Origin: Andrena cerasifolii
Lineage: Eukaryota > Arthropoda > Insecta > Hymenoptera > Andrenidae
Direction of reading: 5' to 3'
Assembly: GCF_050908995.1 (NCBI RefSeq)
Contig: NC_135126.1
Coordinates: forward strand, 6,014,001 to 6,078,000
Length of the DNA stretch: 64,000 bases
The number at the start of each line of letters is the position of its first letter. Positions within the stretch are counted from its first letter, which is position 1. The notes beneath the pieces were generated by a model. That model searched no databases, was not told where the DNA came from, and worked only from the letters and a program-made list of their open reading frames with translations. A program made the translations under genes and the position numbers. Of the stretch, positions 1 to 11,561 are shown piece after piece.

Positions 1-2
1 CT

Positions 3-73
3 TGAAATCAGTCTATAACCACAAATCAAATCAATTCAATTGACGTGAAATCAGCATATAACCACAAATCAAA
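3..73. repeat. Two direct copies of a 28-bp AT-rich unit
   Basis: A 28-bp unit beginning TGAAATCAG and ending AACCACAAATCAAA occurs at 3-30 and again at 46-73, with two mismatches between copies. It lies next to the inverted repeat at 117-411 and may be the edge of the same mobile element, cut by the window start. Confidence 0.6.
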
Positions 74-116
74 ACTTAGACACTAAAACGTAAATAATAA
101 AAAAATATAGAGAGAT

Positions 117-411
117 AATTTTTTGTTAAAGGATTTTATTTAAAATGCACTAAAAATTGAAAAACAATCCATTTCTTCTACCCAATTTCGATGGTGTTTT
201 TCACTTTAAACAAAATCGTGAAGCAGGATATTTCATAACAGAATATGAATCAATTTAATGCAGAACCAAGCGTCGAAATGAATTTGTTGTCAGATATCCT
301 GCTCCCACGATTTTATTTAAAGTGAAAAACACCATCGAAATTTGGTACAAGAAATGGATTGTTTTTTAAATTTTTAGTGCATTTTAAATAAAATCGTTTA
401 ACATAATTTTT
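117..411. mobile_element. Foldback MITE with about 115-bp inverted arms
   Basis: The left arm (about 117-231) and right arm (about 294-411) are reverse complements with roughly 90% identity over their whole length, separated by a spacer of about 62 bp. Shared blocks include GATGGTGTTTTTCACTTTAAA and AAAATGCACTAAAAATT. There is no coding capacity. The island is strongly AT-rich against its right neighbour. I infer a non-autonomous hairpin element. The superfamily is unknown because the outer boundary and target duplication are not resolved. Confidence 0.75.
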
Positions 412-2146
412 TTTTATTGTTTTATAAAAGATTTAATATTCATAAATTACCAATTAATCAATTTCGCCGCTCCGGGTAATTCCCTGTTTGCGCCCCCTAG
501 ATCGGGCCCTGCTTAACACTTCGACGAACACTACACGCGTGCAATTTCCACTACGAATGCGGGAACGCCCTGCCTCGCGGGAGAATCTGATACATTTTAA
601 ATGAGTTTCTGTCTGCCGCGTGGGAAAGGGAATTAGCCACTTCGAAACGTCACCAGAAGCCGCGAGCTTCACTTACCATTCGCTATTCGATCCGGCGAGC
701 GATGGAGAACGTTCGAACGTTCTTGAATGAGGAGCACGAAGGGCCGATATTCACGGAGAGCCGGTGTAATTTTTTAAGGAAAACGTCGCGCGCAGCTTTA
801 CTTTCACCCGCGAAACAGATTTCCGCTTAAGGCGGTAGACCGGCGGGCGAGCGCGTCGCGGGTCGGAAGCTTATTAGCCTCGATTTAACGCGCAATCGAT
901 TGGCCATAAGAGAGACGGCCAGTTTGTCCTCATCCCCGAACCGAGGAATCGCAGCGAGGCGTTGCGTAGGACGCGCACGTCCGCGATGAAACGCGTCACG
1001 CTCGTGTGGCAGGGTATCGAATTCCACCAGTTTACATTGTCACCGGATGAGCCCGCGATCTGACTACTTGTTACCGCTAATTACCTGTTCCCCCCGCGTA
1101 TCGATCGATCACTATCCGCGACGGCCGCGGAAGGAGAAGCCACCGAGGCGTGCCTTCGCAAGACGCTCGAAGGGATTCACGCAGGAGGTAACTCGCGGAA
1201 CCTGCCTCTCGGAAAGCAGCAGCTAATCGGACGGTTCGATCATAGATACGCCAGAGGATAAGGTAGCAACGTGCACAAAGTATCGCGAGCGCGAGCGGAG
1301 CACGCGGCTATCCGCTCCGTGAGCACCTGAGAGACTGAACTTTCAAAGACGCCGTTTCCCGCTTCGCGGCTCGAGAATTATCGTTAAATCGACGCGACGG
1401 GAACGGCTTACGCGCGATAACCGTAATCTTATCAACCACCGCGCTGCTAATTGAAAATCTCAGGTCTATGGGATTATAATCGCGCTGATTTGCCTCGCAG
1501 AGGCCAAATTGTACACACGATCGTTCTCGTCCCAGAAACGATGCAAATTAGATTCTACGCAACAATAGTCTGTTATAAAGTCCCCGTTGGAGTTTCAATT
1601 ATCGAGGAATTGATAATCTATTTATTATAACACCGAGGCTTCGGCGAGGCGCCAAGGTTCTCTACTTGGAAGCCTTTTATTGTATAGTTAATGTTAGGAG
1701 GCTTTTACAGAGCGGCTATATTTAGCGAGCAGGGTGGAAGTTCTACCTGCTGGAAGTTTCGCTGGGAAGACGCCGAGGAGCTTCTACAAGTTGGGTGGTA
1801 TGCTTGTGGCTCGGTGCAGCACTGTGATTAATGCTCGCGTGGTGTGTGCGAAAGCGTAAAGGTATCCCGTAGGTGGGCAGGAAAGACACTGTAACCCGAG
1901 CCCGCGAGAGAGAAACGCGAATGAACGCGTACAGGGAGAAATCGATACCGAGCAAGTTCTTGTACGGTCTCGCGAAACGCAGACATCCCATGAGTTCATT
2001 CACCGCCACGGGCGACGCGAACGGGGCGAACGCCGCGAGTGTTTCATCGAATGGGACAACGCTGCGCTCGCTGATACAATTAACCGTTCTACCGACGGTG
2101 GTTCTTATCGATCCTTTCCACGGCTCACGTTTCTTACAAAAGTATA
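412..2146. other. Intergenic DNA downstream of the SPG21-like gene
   Basis: Apart from about 50 AT-rich bases at its left edge, this is mixed-composition, CpG-containing DNA. I recognise no gene, RNA or repeat. Open frames on both strands (for example 827-1027 and 1743-2009) have no family resemblance and overlap frames on the other strand. Confidence 0.5.
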
Positions 2147-2152
2147 TTTATT
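2147..2152 (-). terminator. Possible polyadenylation signal of the SPG21-like gene
   Basis: On the minus strand this hexamer reads AATAAA, about 500 bp beyond the stop codon at 2653-2655. It is the clearest AATAAA I see downstream. Cleavage-site evidence is lacking, and an unrecognised nearer variant signal may be used instead. Confidence 0.3.
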
Positions 2153-2652
2153 TCGAATTGATATATATATGTACAACACGTCGAATTGGAGACCAAACAT
2201 AGCATCGATATCGATTTAATTGCTGACACCCACCGCGCACGTTATACACCTGCGATGCGCCTACAATTGTAATTAACTTAATTACGTATGGCCGATTTCG
2301 TTTTTCTGTTACGCGCTTCTCCTCTTCTCGCGTATTACGAGCACTCTGGAACGTTTCAAAGGACCTTTCGAAACGGAGTGCCTTATAATCGATAAATATT
2401 TTCTTAAAAAAATATAACAATACGAAATCTTCGCGAAGATCGCGATAAAAATCGAGTAAACGTCTCGTAACGCTAATCGCTATGTACAGTGAATACTTCG
2501 GCTTGTTTGACATGAATGATGGTGATTATATTTGGAGAACGCCTCGAGATCTCGTGGCTGTTATTATAACCGTGAGTTATAATAAAATATCAGGCTGATC
2601 GGCGACCTCGATCTTCTGATCCCTATTCAGTGGTAGGCGTCAACTGTTCGTG

Positions 2653-4511
2653 CTATAGCCTTATTCTTTCGGAGGCGGCGTACTCCGTCCCTTCGAATTG
2701 TCTCAAGTGAATCTGTAAGTCACATGCTTGGCTTCTAGAAGAATGTATTTACGATTGCACAGGTGGGAGTGAGTCTCGCTTACCTGTAAATGTAAGTTCA
2801 CCTCCGCCGATCGACTCAAGTACGGGAAATTTCCTCCGCTTTTCAAGTGGGCCAACTTCGCGTTCGGATAACATTTGTACATTTCTTCTCGCACCGAATT
2901 CGACAGGGCGTACTCGTCGAAGACGTCTATCACGGTGATGGGCAAATTGCACACCTTCTGCGGCTGCACGTAACAATTTACGCAATTCATCGTCAATCTG
3001 GACGCTAACTCGGGCTGCGTCAAGCTTTCCAACTGCGAAGCGAGAACATCAGTCGGAGATGTTTACCAGGTTTTGTAAACAGAGGGATTTACAGGAAAAT
3101 ATTTACCCTTTCCACCATGAAGTCTATCGCCTCGATGATCTCGCCGTCGACCTTCTCCGTCACGAAATTGCCCATCAGCATTTTCTTCAACACCAACGAC
3201 GGTAGAATCCAAAACCTACGATTCGAATTGATCGGTGGTAATTGAATGCGGGACATTCGAGATAACGTATCGCCTGCCGTTGTTCGCCCACTTATCTCGT
3301 TACGAGAGAGGAATAAACGGTCAACTACGACGAGTTCGATTCGCTTTGGAGCCTGTCGGAAGGAACGCGTAATTACGTAGGAAAGCAACGTACTTACACC
3401 GCCGCGGAATCGTTGTAACTGAACACCGAAGTGTCTGTAAAGGTGTTGCAGAGTACCAGCGACACTATTCTGGGGCAGTGGGCATTCACCTCGGCGAACT
3501 TCTGTGCTAGGAAGCCGCCTGAGAAAAAAAAAACGTTTCCATTAGAGAGGCGCGTTCGACCGCCATGATTAACAAATAATGCGGTTCGTCCGTACGTTCT
3601 GACCTAAGGAAGCGCCAAACACGTGCACTTTATCCAGCTCCATGTAGTCTAAGAGCTTCCTGAATCCGTCGCACCATTCCTTCACGTTCCAGTACACTGG
3701 GGGCTCGGCCTGAAATTGTGCGCACTCCCTAGAGTCGATCTCTTTCAGAGAAACATCGCGATGCTTACCGATATGATCCTGTATCCCTTGGCCGCTAAGC
3801 CCAGTATCTGCTTGAAGAAAACGTCAGCCGTTCCGCTGACCGGTGGGAAGCATATTAACGGGCACTTTATCGTCTTTGGATTGGAGTCGTATACTTTCCA
3901 TCCCTGAAAGGAAGGTAGAAGAGTGAAGAGGAGGCCGAGCTAACATCGAGTTCCGTTTAGATCGCGTGCGAAGAGATAATATCGATTGCACTGTTCCGGT
4001 TTCGGAGTGCGAACCGGATCGCGATGCAATGCGAAACGAGTGTTTATGTATTGCTTGAAAAAGTGGTTTTCATACACGGTGTCTTGTGTGGAAATTGTTT
4101 TCGTGGGATGTTACTAGAAATTTTTAAATCAAACGATCTCTCCCCGAAAATCTCCTTTCTTCAACGAGAATTAGCTAATATTTAAAACTATCTGTACATG
4201 GTGTTAAAAGGAGCGGAAGCGGATCGTCTATTCGTCAGGTTATTACATAGTCATTATTCAGTGATATCCTTGAGCACGATATTTATTTACACCGATCGCA
4301 ATCGCGAGGTCGTCTACACGCGTTTCGATTCTCGATACCGTTCTTGTCTAATCGGCCGTTTGAAAGCATCGATCGTACAGCTAACGATCTCACAAATCGT
4401 GTTGTACTTTACCTTAGTGCCGTCCGCGTCGACGACGATCTTTCTGAGTGGCACGGAGCTACGAAAGCTGAGGTATTCCTGTGAGCGGGACAGCTCGCTG
4501 GAACCCGACAT
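2653..4511 (-). CDS. SPG21: Maspardin (SPG21/ACP33 family), complete, 7 exons
   Basis: Seven minus-strand exons join in frame to a 292-residue protein: 4413-4511, 3769-3903, 3604-3709, 3398-3518, 3107-3215, 2784-3032 and 2653-2712 (stop TAG). All six introns are GT-AG (509, 59, 85, 182, 74 and 71 bp). Vertebrate maspardin is about 308 residues and aligns throughout. Landmarks are VPLRKIVVDADGTK (residues 20-33), CPLICFPPVSGTADVFF, GYRIIS, EWCDGFRKLLDYMELDKVH, the nucleophile elbow FGASLGGF with Ser112, LASRLTMNC, VTIxDVFD-like ITVIDVFDEYALS, and HLKSGGNFPYLSRSAEVNL. The family is an alpha/beta-hydrolase fold protein of the cytosol and endosome/trans-Golgi. In humans it binds CD4 and ALDH16A1, and its loss causes Mast syndrome (spastic paraplegia 21). 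It is thought to lack classical hydrolase activity. The C-terminus after QIHLRQFEGTEYAA is shorter than in human. The ATG at 4509-4511 gives the expected N-terminal length. The gene is divergent from the retn-like gene. Confidence 0.95.
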
Positions 4512-6011
4512 TTTCCCTCTCGCTTCGCAGTGAATCTCTCGCTTTATCGTAGGACTGCTCCCGTTCAGGGTTACCGATATCTAGGGAGACAGAGACGCCA
4601 GATGCACAATGCGATGCACGACGATCGTGTCACACAGCGATCGAGGAACAGAGATAGAATCGCTAACAAAGTTCTTCCTGGCAGAGTGTTGGAGCCAGAC
4701 GCTTGGATGTTGCCAGTCGCACGTACCTTAAGAGCAGGTTACGATGCCGACGATTCTCTTCGCACTGCCGCTCACGGCAAGCATCCTCGATTCCGGCGGG
4801 TTCTTGCTGAGAAATGATCGAGTTATCCGGGAGCTTGAAAGGTCAAATCACGTTAATAACACCAGTTGGCGAGAGTATATTGACAGCGCCGATGAGTTTG
4901 TGCCCCGTCCCGAGCATCGTCGCGCTTTATCCTCCTCGCACTTTCCGTGGATCTCGTCGCATTGTCACTACCGAAGAGGGCACTGCGCCTGCGCCACGAT
5001 TATTGTGCGTTGCTCGTCGGTAACGTCACAGCGCAACTTTACCATCCCTTTCTCGACGATGCATTTCTGGCTTTACCGAGCAGGTAACGCTGCATTTCGC
5101 CGCAGACCGCGATTTCATACCTTCTCGCTTCCACTGTTCCGCCAAGCATCGCGCAAAGTAGTGTGCAAATTCGATGCTGAAACTGTTTTCATAATCAACG
5201 AGATAAGGCTTGTTTGAATTCATTATGTAAACGATGATTCTCCGTTTATCGCGTCATTCGCGATAACACGTTTGCTGGGAGCGCGAGATATGCCCGCGTG
5301 CGTAGGAGCAACGTGACACTCGAGACACTTTTTATCCGCTAGATGGGGACAGGGGCTATAATACTCGATGAAGCACAAACGCGAAACAAGGAACAGAAAC
5401 AGACAGACGGAAACTTTGTCAGATTTGATACCGTGTTATCACCAGCGGCAATATTTACCGCGTGCAGTTATTAAGCAGAAATGAATTACTTTGCATTGGA
5501 TGCGTTATGTATATTCGACGCTGGGAAGTGTTTTTCATTTATTAATCCGGTCTTAAATACTTGCGCGCCGGCGATTAGCACGGGCAGCCGCTGCAAATAT
5601 TTACCCAGCCCGCAAAAGAGGGTCGCAACCACCGACTCACGTAGGGGTGTGGCATTCCTACTTGCGTATCTGCAAGTGTACTCGTAGGTGTTCGATATAC
5701 ATCGAATACCACTCCAAGCCTCTACCATCTGCAAGATTAACGATCTCGTCGCTTTCACAGTATTGCCTTGGGGTATTCGCAGGTCGGTTTCCCATCCCCC
5801 TTCTCATTTTCATCCCCACCGCCTCCTCTGTTTCGGAATTTTCCTACCGTCCAGCGATTGGAGGCACCTTCCTGCTTCCTTTATTAAAAAAACTTAAAAC
5901 TCTCGACGCTTTAGGGGTTGAAGCCTTTCACAGTCAGCTTACGGTCAACCTTTGCAATATTTTAATTGTTCTTCGCTTTCGTCGTGTTACCTCTCGCAAA
6001 GAAAAGGGTGA
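4512..6011. promoter_or_regulatory. 5' flank of the SPG21-like gene
   Basis: This is the region immediately upstream of the maspardin start codon and should contain its 5' UTR and promoter. It is CpG-bearing, unique sequence. I cannot place a transcription start, TATA box or other core element. Open frames at 4530-4817 and 4744-5217 overlap one another in different frames and show no recognisable domain. Confidence 0.4.
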
Positions 6012-6090
6012 TAACTGACCCCTGGATTTTTGCCTTTAAATAAATTTTTATGAGAACCTAATGAATTTGCAGTGCGCCACTGTAACTGAT
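6012..6090. mobile_element. Short relic of a CAGTGGCGCA-type hAT MITE
   Basis: The right end reads GTGCGCCACTG at 6072-6082 and the interior (AAATAAATTTTTATGA...CCTAATGAATTT) matches the MITE at 6975-7269. The left terminus is lost. Flanks TAACTGAC (6012-6019) and TAACTGAT (6083-6090) agree at 7 of 8 positions, as expected for an aged 8-bp hAT target duplication. Confidence 0.6.
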
Positions 6091-6965
6091 GATTAATTTC
6101 CTGCATTAATGGTCCTGCCACTCCGAGAAAAGGTGCAACGCCTGGCTTTTTCTCCCCCCGGGGACCTTCGTTCTGGAATTCGTGCAACTTTGCTCGTAGA
6201 GTAGGAAGAACATTGTTTCTGGACGCCGACGGAGAATATAAACGTGGCACCGCGGACGATTAAAAGTACTATTATCTGTGGAGGCACACGTAGTGCGTAG
6301 GAAGCGCGAGCAAAGGTCGCCCCCATCGAGGAATCTTTCCGTATTAATTCCCCCAGCGTTTCCGCTTGTTAAGCGGCTGGCGATAATTAACCGCAATTCA
6401 TCCAGCTATAACGCGCCGCATCGCCAGGTATCGCGGGCATTTATCAGCCGCGATTAATCGAAGCTTTCCATAGTCACGAGCACGAAACGCTTGGCGAGCG
6501 TTTACATTGGCAAGAGGCACGGAGTCATTAATAACCGATACCGAGAGCTTCGTTCCTGTCCCGCGTTAATTCGACGTATCGAATCGAACGACACACCGGC
6601 GCTCGTTAATCTTCTTCCCCAATCCGTCACTCCAAGCGATTTATTTAAAGAACGAATGTGTGTAGGTATATATATACACACCGCACGTTAGTTGTCCTCT
6701 CCTTCCCTGCCTTCTTCCCCCCATCTTTATTGGGCTTCTTTTTCGCCTCGCGCAAAAGCGAACGCTCTCGACTAAACTTAATTAATGCGAGGAGTAGGTA
6801 TTGGTGACGCTACGGGAGCGATGAAATATCGTCGCGCAGACGTGCCGTTGCGTATTAGGTACGTCGCTCTGACGGCTCTTTTCAATCTTACGAAACGCTC
6901 GAAGAAATTTCGAAGGAGTCCAAGCTCGCGAGGATTCGATACGGAAGCTCGGTAGGAAAAAGTCA
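6091..6965. other. Unique intergenic DNA without a recognised gene
   Basis: Balanced-composition sequence with a short TATATATA run near 6668. No coding family, RNA or repeat was recognised on either strand. Confidence 0.45.
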
Positions 6966-7277
6966 GCGTGTAGTCAGTGGCGCACCCAGGGCCAAGGGGT
7001 TTTTGGCACCCTGCAAAGGAGAGAGGCTTTGTTAAAAGCAAAGAGACCAATTTTAATCTGCAAATAAATTTTTATAATCACCTAATGAATTTTATTGCAT
7101 TTGCATTGAAGATATTTTTATTCCTTCAACTCAGCCGCCCCAAGAAGGGGCTTCGCAAAAAGAAAAGAAAGCTGGGTTTTATAATCACCTAATGAATTTT
7201 ATTGCATTTACATTAAAAATATTTTTATCCGTTCAACTCGGCTTTCTTCAAGATTAAAGCGCGCCACTGGCGTTAGT
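6966..7277. mobile_element. hAT-type MITE with CAGTGGCGC ends
   Basis: The element runs 6975-7269. Its left end is CAGTGGCGCACCCAGGG and its right end GCGCGCCACTG, so the termini are inverted repeats of about 10 bp. Flanks GCGTGTAGT (6966-6974) and GCGTTAGT (7270-7277) differ by one inserted base, consistent with an 8-bp target duplication. Inside, a block of about 70 bp starting ATAATCACCTAATGAATT is present twice, at 7074 and 7181, an offset of 107 bp. There is no coding capacity. Related pieces lie at 6012-6090 and 14401-14500. Confidence 0.7.
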
Positions 7278-9761
7278 AACCCGATAAACAGGGTGTTTTT
7301 GCAGGTTGGAAAAATATGCTACTTAGGATATTTGTAGAGGGTTTCAGAAGTTTTATTGGGTAGGAAGTGGTTAACGAACGCCTGGTGCATCTCGTATTTC
7401 CCGAAAGTTCGGATGGCAGGGTGGTATCGCTCCTATTACCGAAAGGTTAACTGCGCGAGGATTTTGGAGCACGGCTATAAATACCTGTAATAAAGCGCGC
7501 GATCATTAATCTTTGGACGGTAATTTCGGTTTGCAGTGGCGACATTCGTCGTCTCCTTCGCTCCGCATCCCTCTCTCCCTCGCCAGGCCGCGGCGTCCCT
7601 TTCGCCTCTGCCTCGCGCGGCGCACCGTTCCCGCCGTATCCTGGCTCGTTCTCTCGCACTTTCTAGGATAATTAATGATCCTAAAAGCGATCTACTCACG
7701 GTTGTCTCGTTTCGGGGCAATCTTTCCCCGTCTCGCTGGCCGCCGCCCCCGACCCTTTCCCCGAGCGCCGCGCGGTCTTCGTTACGCGGATTAAAATCCT
7801 CCGGCTTAATTGCTCGCCGTGAAATTCGATCCTCCCGGCCGACGGGAAGCCTGGCCGCGATAAGGAGCGCCTATTCAATCGCGGTTGCAAATGGCTGGCG
7901 TCGCAGCCAGCGGCGTTGAAGCCCAGCTACGATTGTTAGCCCCGTCCCAACGGCAAAGGATTACCCGAAGGAGCGTGCAAGAATTTGCATAGACGGTCCA
8001 GGTGCCGCGGCGTCTTCGGCCACCGTTCGCCAGCCGTCGATCTCTAATTACGTGGAAACAGGGAAGAGCCGCCTCACCCTTCTTTCCCCAATAGTAAACG
8101 AATATTTTCATGACAATCGAGCGAAAGAGTGGCGCGCCGGGGCATTATCTCACCTTGGCTAATTCCTTGGGCGCAACTTGTCCGCTCAGCATCCCGATCC
8201 ATCGGCACCAGTCCTCTCATCTCTCTCTCTCTCTCCCTCCCTCGACCTGTCCCACTCCACGTGCTCGCTCTCTGTTCACGACCAGTGAATACGGAAGCGA
8301 CGAAAGCTGGAATTTCCGGTTGATTCGGCACGCTAACGATGGGGTGGCAGGCGCGCCCCGTGGGGACCACGGAGACTTACGCGGCGATCCCCCCATTGTC
8401 AACCTTTTTCCCCGCAATCTGCTCGTCGATTTGCACAATAATGGACACGCACCGGCGAACAACAAATTAGCGGAGAGAGAGGAGCCGTTGAATCGGTCGC
8501 TCGTCGGGCCCCGCGTGCACAGAGCGCGCCCTCGTCCACGCACGCTTCGTCGCGGCTCCTTCGATCCCGATCCTCTCCGGCCGACAGTGCTGGAAACAGG
8601 GAGGAACCAGCGCGGTGGGAATTGATCGCGTTCCGAGAAGTCTCGGCTCGCCTAGAAACGGAATCGGCCGCTCCGGAGGCTATAATAAAGCCAGATCATT
8701 TGCATTATTCTAATGGCACGGCCGGGTTCGCGCGTTCCACGTACGGTTCCGCGACTTCCCCAGCGAAACGCTGCGATGGCGTGGGCTCCCCCGGCTAGCA
8801 GCATCCAATCGGCGCCCCTCGAACGCGGTGCAAAGCGAGCAATCCGCGGGACGCGATAGCCAGTCCCTCGGATCTCGCGATTCAGCGGCGGTGAAGAAAG
8901 AAAAAGAGCTGGCTAGCAAACGCCGCGAGTAATTGGACAATGGCGTCCTAGATTCCCGCGGACCGATTCCGCGAACGGAGAACCTTTCCATCCTGGATAT
9001 CCGTTCTTGCATCAATATTTAATCGTCGCTAACAAGATGGCGGCGGTATGCGCGCCACCCAGGTGGGCTATAAAACCCCGTAATAGTTAACTCTGCGTTC
9101 CCTGTACATCCCTGCACGCCGCGTCTACGTAGCGGCGACAACGCGCGTCCGCGCCTCGTGGAGAGGAAGAGCGAGGCTCTAGAGAGCGCGGGAGAGGAGC
9201 GAGGAGGAGGGCGATGTCCAACGGTGGAACGGAGAAAGGAAGAGCAAATAGTTGGGCCTGAGAATTGTCAATCGAAGGTGCCAAGAAACCAGAGAATGTC
9301 CCGAGGCGCGGCTTCTCAAACATCCTTCCATTCCACGGGGCCGCGAATGTTCTCCAGCCTCGTGTAATTACGGTCGAGACTCTATTGCGCTCAGCTTACG
9401 AGTCAACCGAAGTATTTTGTGATTGGAACTTTAGGTCCAGGGTTCGACGGCTAGGTAATCTGATTCTGCTTCGAAATGGCGACCCTCTCTTCTGGCTTCT
9501 GTTACCGTCTTCCAGGGGTGGATTTCGAGATTCGGTGCGTTTAAGTACTTAGGTTACCTAACAAGTGTTTGTCGCGGTTTCTGCGAAATATCATCAAGTG
9601 TTTTAATTTAAAAGAATCCAGATTATTTCGAAATTAATTCGAAAGTGCAATACATATCTGAGTCCTTGCTGATTCGGTACATGAAAAGAAAAGGAATTGT
9701 TTTTAAAGTTGACTCAAGCTTTTGTGTTTAAATTTTTCCTAATTTATTTCGTTAAATATTT
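7278..9761. other. CpG-rich intergenic DNA
   Basis: GC-rich unique sequence with a short CT microsatellite at 8221-8235. Overlapping open frames on both strands (for example 7536-7919 and 8110-8625) are expected by chance here, because stop codons are scarce. None resembles a known protein and none has clear splice support. The last 200 bp are AT-rich and lead into the minisatellite. Confidence 0.45.
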
Positions 9762-10465
9762 GTCGCGCCACGATTTTTTTCGCTCGAAATTTACTGCTCC
9801 CCAAAGTTTGCCGCCCTCCAATTTCTTTCGTTCAAAGTTTGCTGCTCCATAATTTCTTTCGCTGAAAATTTGTCGCTTCCCAATTTTATTTCGCTCAAAA
9901 TTTACCGCTTCCCAAATTTTTTCGCTTATAATTTGATGTCTCCCAATTTCTTTCGCTCACAATTTGCCGCTCCCCGATTTCTCTCGCTCAGAATTTGCTG
10001 TTCCCCAATTTCTTTCGCTGAAAACTTGTCGCTCCCCAATTTCTTTCGCTCACAATTTGACGCTCCTCGATTTCTTTCGCTCAAAAAGTGATTTACTGCT
10101 CCTCAAAATTTGCCGCCCTCCAATTTCTTTCGTTCAAAGTTTGCTGCTCCCCAATTTCTTTCGCTGATAATTTGTCGCTCCCCAATTTCTTTCGCTCAAA
10201 ACTTGCCGCTCCCCAATTTCTTTTGCTCAAAATTTGCCGCTCCTTGATTTCTTTCGCTCAGAATTTACCGCTCCACAATTACTTTTGCTGAAAATTTGCG
10301 GTTCCCCAATCTCTTTCGCTCAGAAATTGCCGCTCCTCCATTTCATTCGCTCAGAATTTACCGCTCCACAATTACTTTTGCTCAAAATTTGCCGCCCCAA
10401 AATTTAACGCTCCCCTAAATTTGCCGCTCCGCAAAATTTGTCGATCCCCAAAATTTTCCGCCCCA
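9762..10465. repeat. Minisatellite with a 31-bp unit, about 22 copies
   Basis: A 31-bp unit of the form GCCGCTCCCCAATTTCTTTC followed by GCTCAAAATTT is repeated head to tail across about 700 bp, with point differences and occasional shortened units near the right end. Because 31 is not a multiple of three, each forward frame reads through as a repetitive Ser/Pro/Phe peptide and then shifts. I therefore treat the open frames at 9870-10091, 9964-10167 and 10088-10291 as artefacts of the array. Confidence 0.93.
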
Positions 10466-11498
10466 CGCTGCTTCTCCGTTTCACCGTTACAATCCTGGCG
10501 AAACCGGGGCGAACGGATAACCCATCTTGAAACTGTACCTATAAGATTGATCCGCTTTCAACCCTGGTTCCAATCGCTACTCGAAATTGAACGTTCAAAG
10601 AGACGTTGACTGGATAGATGTTGGGAGCCTGATAGGTGTCGCGCAGAAATTTACTGGGTATTTAATTTTTAGAGGATTTGGAGATGGAGATAAGGGAAAA
10701 TCGCCGGTAATGGCGCGTATTTACGGGCGCATCGCAGGACAAGCAAAGGCCCCTGGTCAGGCTTTAATTCCGGAAACCCGGGTTAATCCCTGGGCCCCTC
10801 GGCTAATGTACTTGGGGATTCCGTAATACGACCAGAGTCGCTGCCCTCACGACTGCCTCGGCTTTCCTGCCACAATTTCTCGATTACGCGGCGAGCATAC
10901 GGGCGGACGCGCAGGGAACACGTGCGCGCGTTTACGTGCTTTCACGTGTTGCCAGTTAGCGGCATAGATAATTTATGCGAGCGCTGTGCGAAATTGATAA
11001 GAACGTGAGCCTGCTACGAATATCCAGCGAGCAGTAACGTAAGTACCGCAGTATCGTCATAATCACCCGTAGGGGAACGCGGCTAGAAGTGTTTGAGAAC
11101 TCTCACAGGCTTTGCTTCGCGTCTAACAGCTGTCCTATAAAATTTGGGAAATCGTAACGGTTTAAATTGAACCGAGAGAGGTCAATTGGGGACCACGGAG
11201 GGCCGTCGGCAGGTCCGGTGGCCTTCCGAGAAACACCATAACGGACAATGGCTACCCATCGACTGGGGAATTCATTGCCCGATCGGTTTTCACTTGCGCC
11301 GACGAACCGCCGACCCAACAGTCCAATGCTTTCGTCCACGTCTCGGCGTTAGGGTCCCCTGAAGCGCGCGTCTTGGGATAAAATTGAAGTTCAACGAATT
11401 ACGTTCGACTTGAACCACACCGCGTTCCATATAAGAGCGTACCAACGCCCCTACCGATTTGCGACCGATCTGCGCAGGTCCCACGGATCTGACGCACG
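10466..11498. other. Unique intergenic DNA without a recognised gene
   Basis: Balanced to GC-rich sequence between the minisatellite and the CCAAT array. Nothing recognised on either strand. Confidence 0.4.
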
Positions 11499-11561
11499 CG
11501 ATTGGTCGCAGCACTTTCGCGATTGGTCGCAGCACTATCGCGATTGGTCGCAGCCCTTTCC
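11499..11561. repeat. Three tandem 21-bp units carrying inverted CCAAT boxes
   Basis: A 21-bp unit, CGATTGGTCGCAGCACTTTCG, is present at 11499-11519, 11520-11540 and 11541-11561 with few changes. Each unit contains GATTGG, the reverse complement of the CCAATC box bound by NF-Y. A further GGTTGG lies near 11803. The array could be a regulatory cluster in the divergent intergenic space or a simple tandem duplication. Confidence 0.8.

Noticed and set aside
9870..10291. Repetitive Ser-Pro-Asn-Phe peptides resembling a repeat protein
   Set aside because: The period of 31 bp forces a frame change each unit, so the peptides are a reading of the minisatellite rather than a gene.
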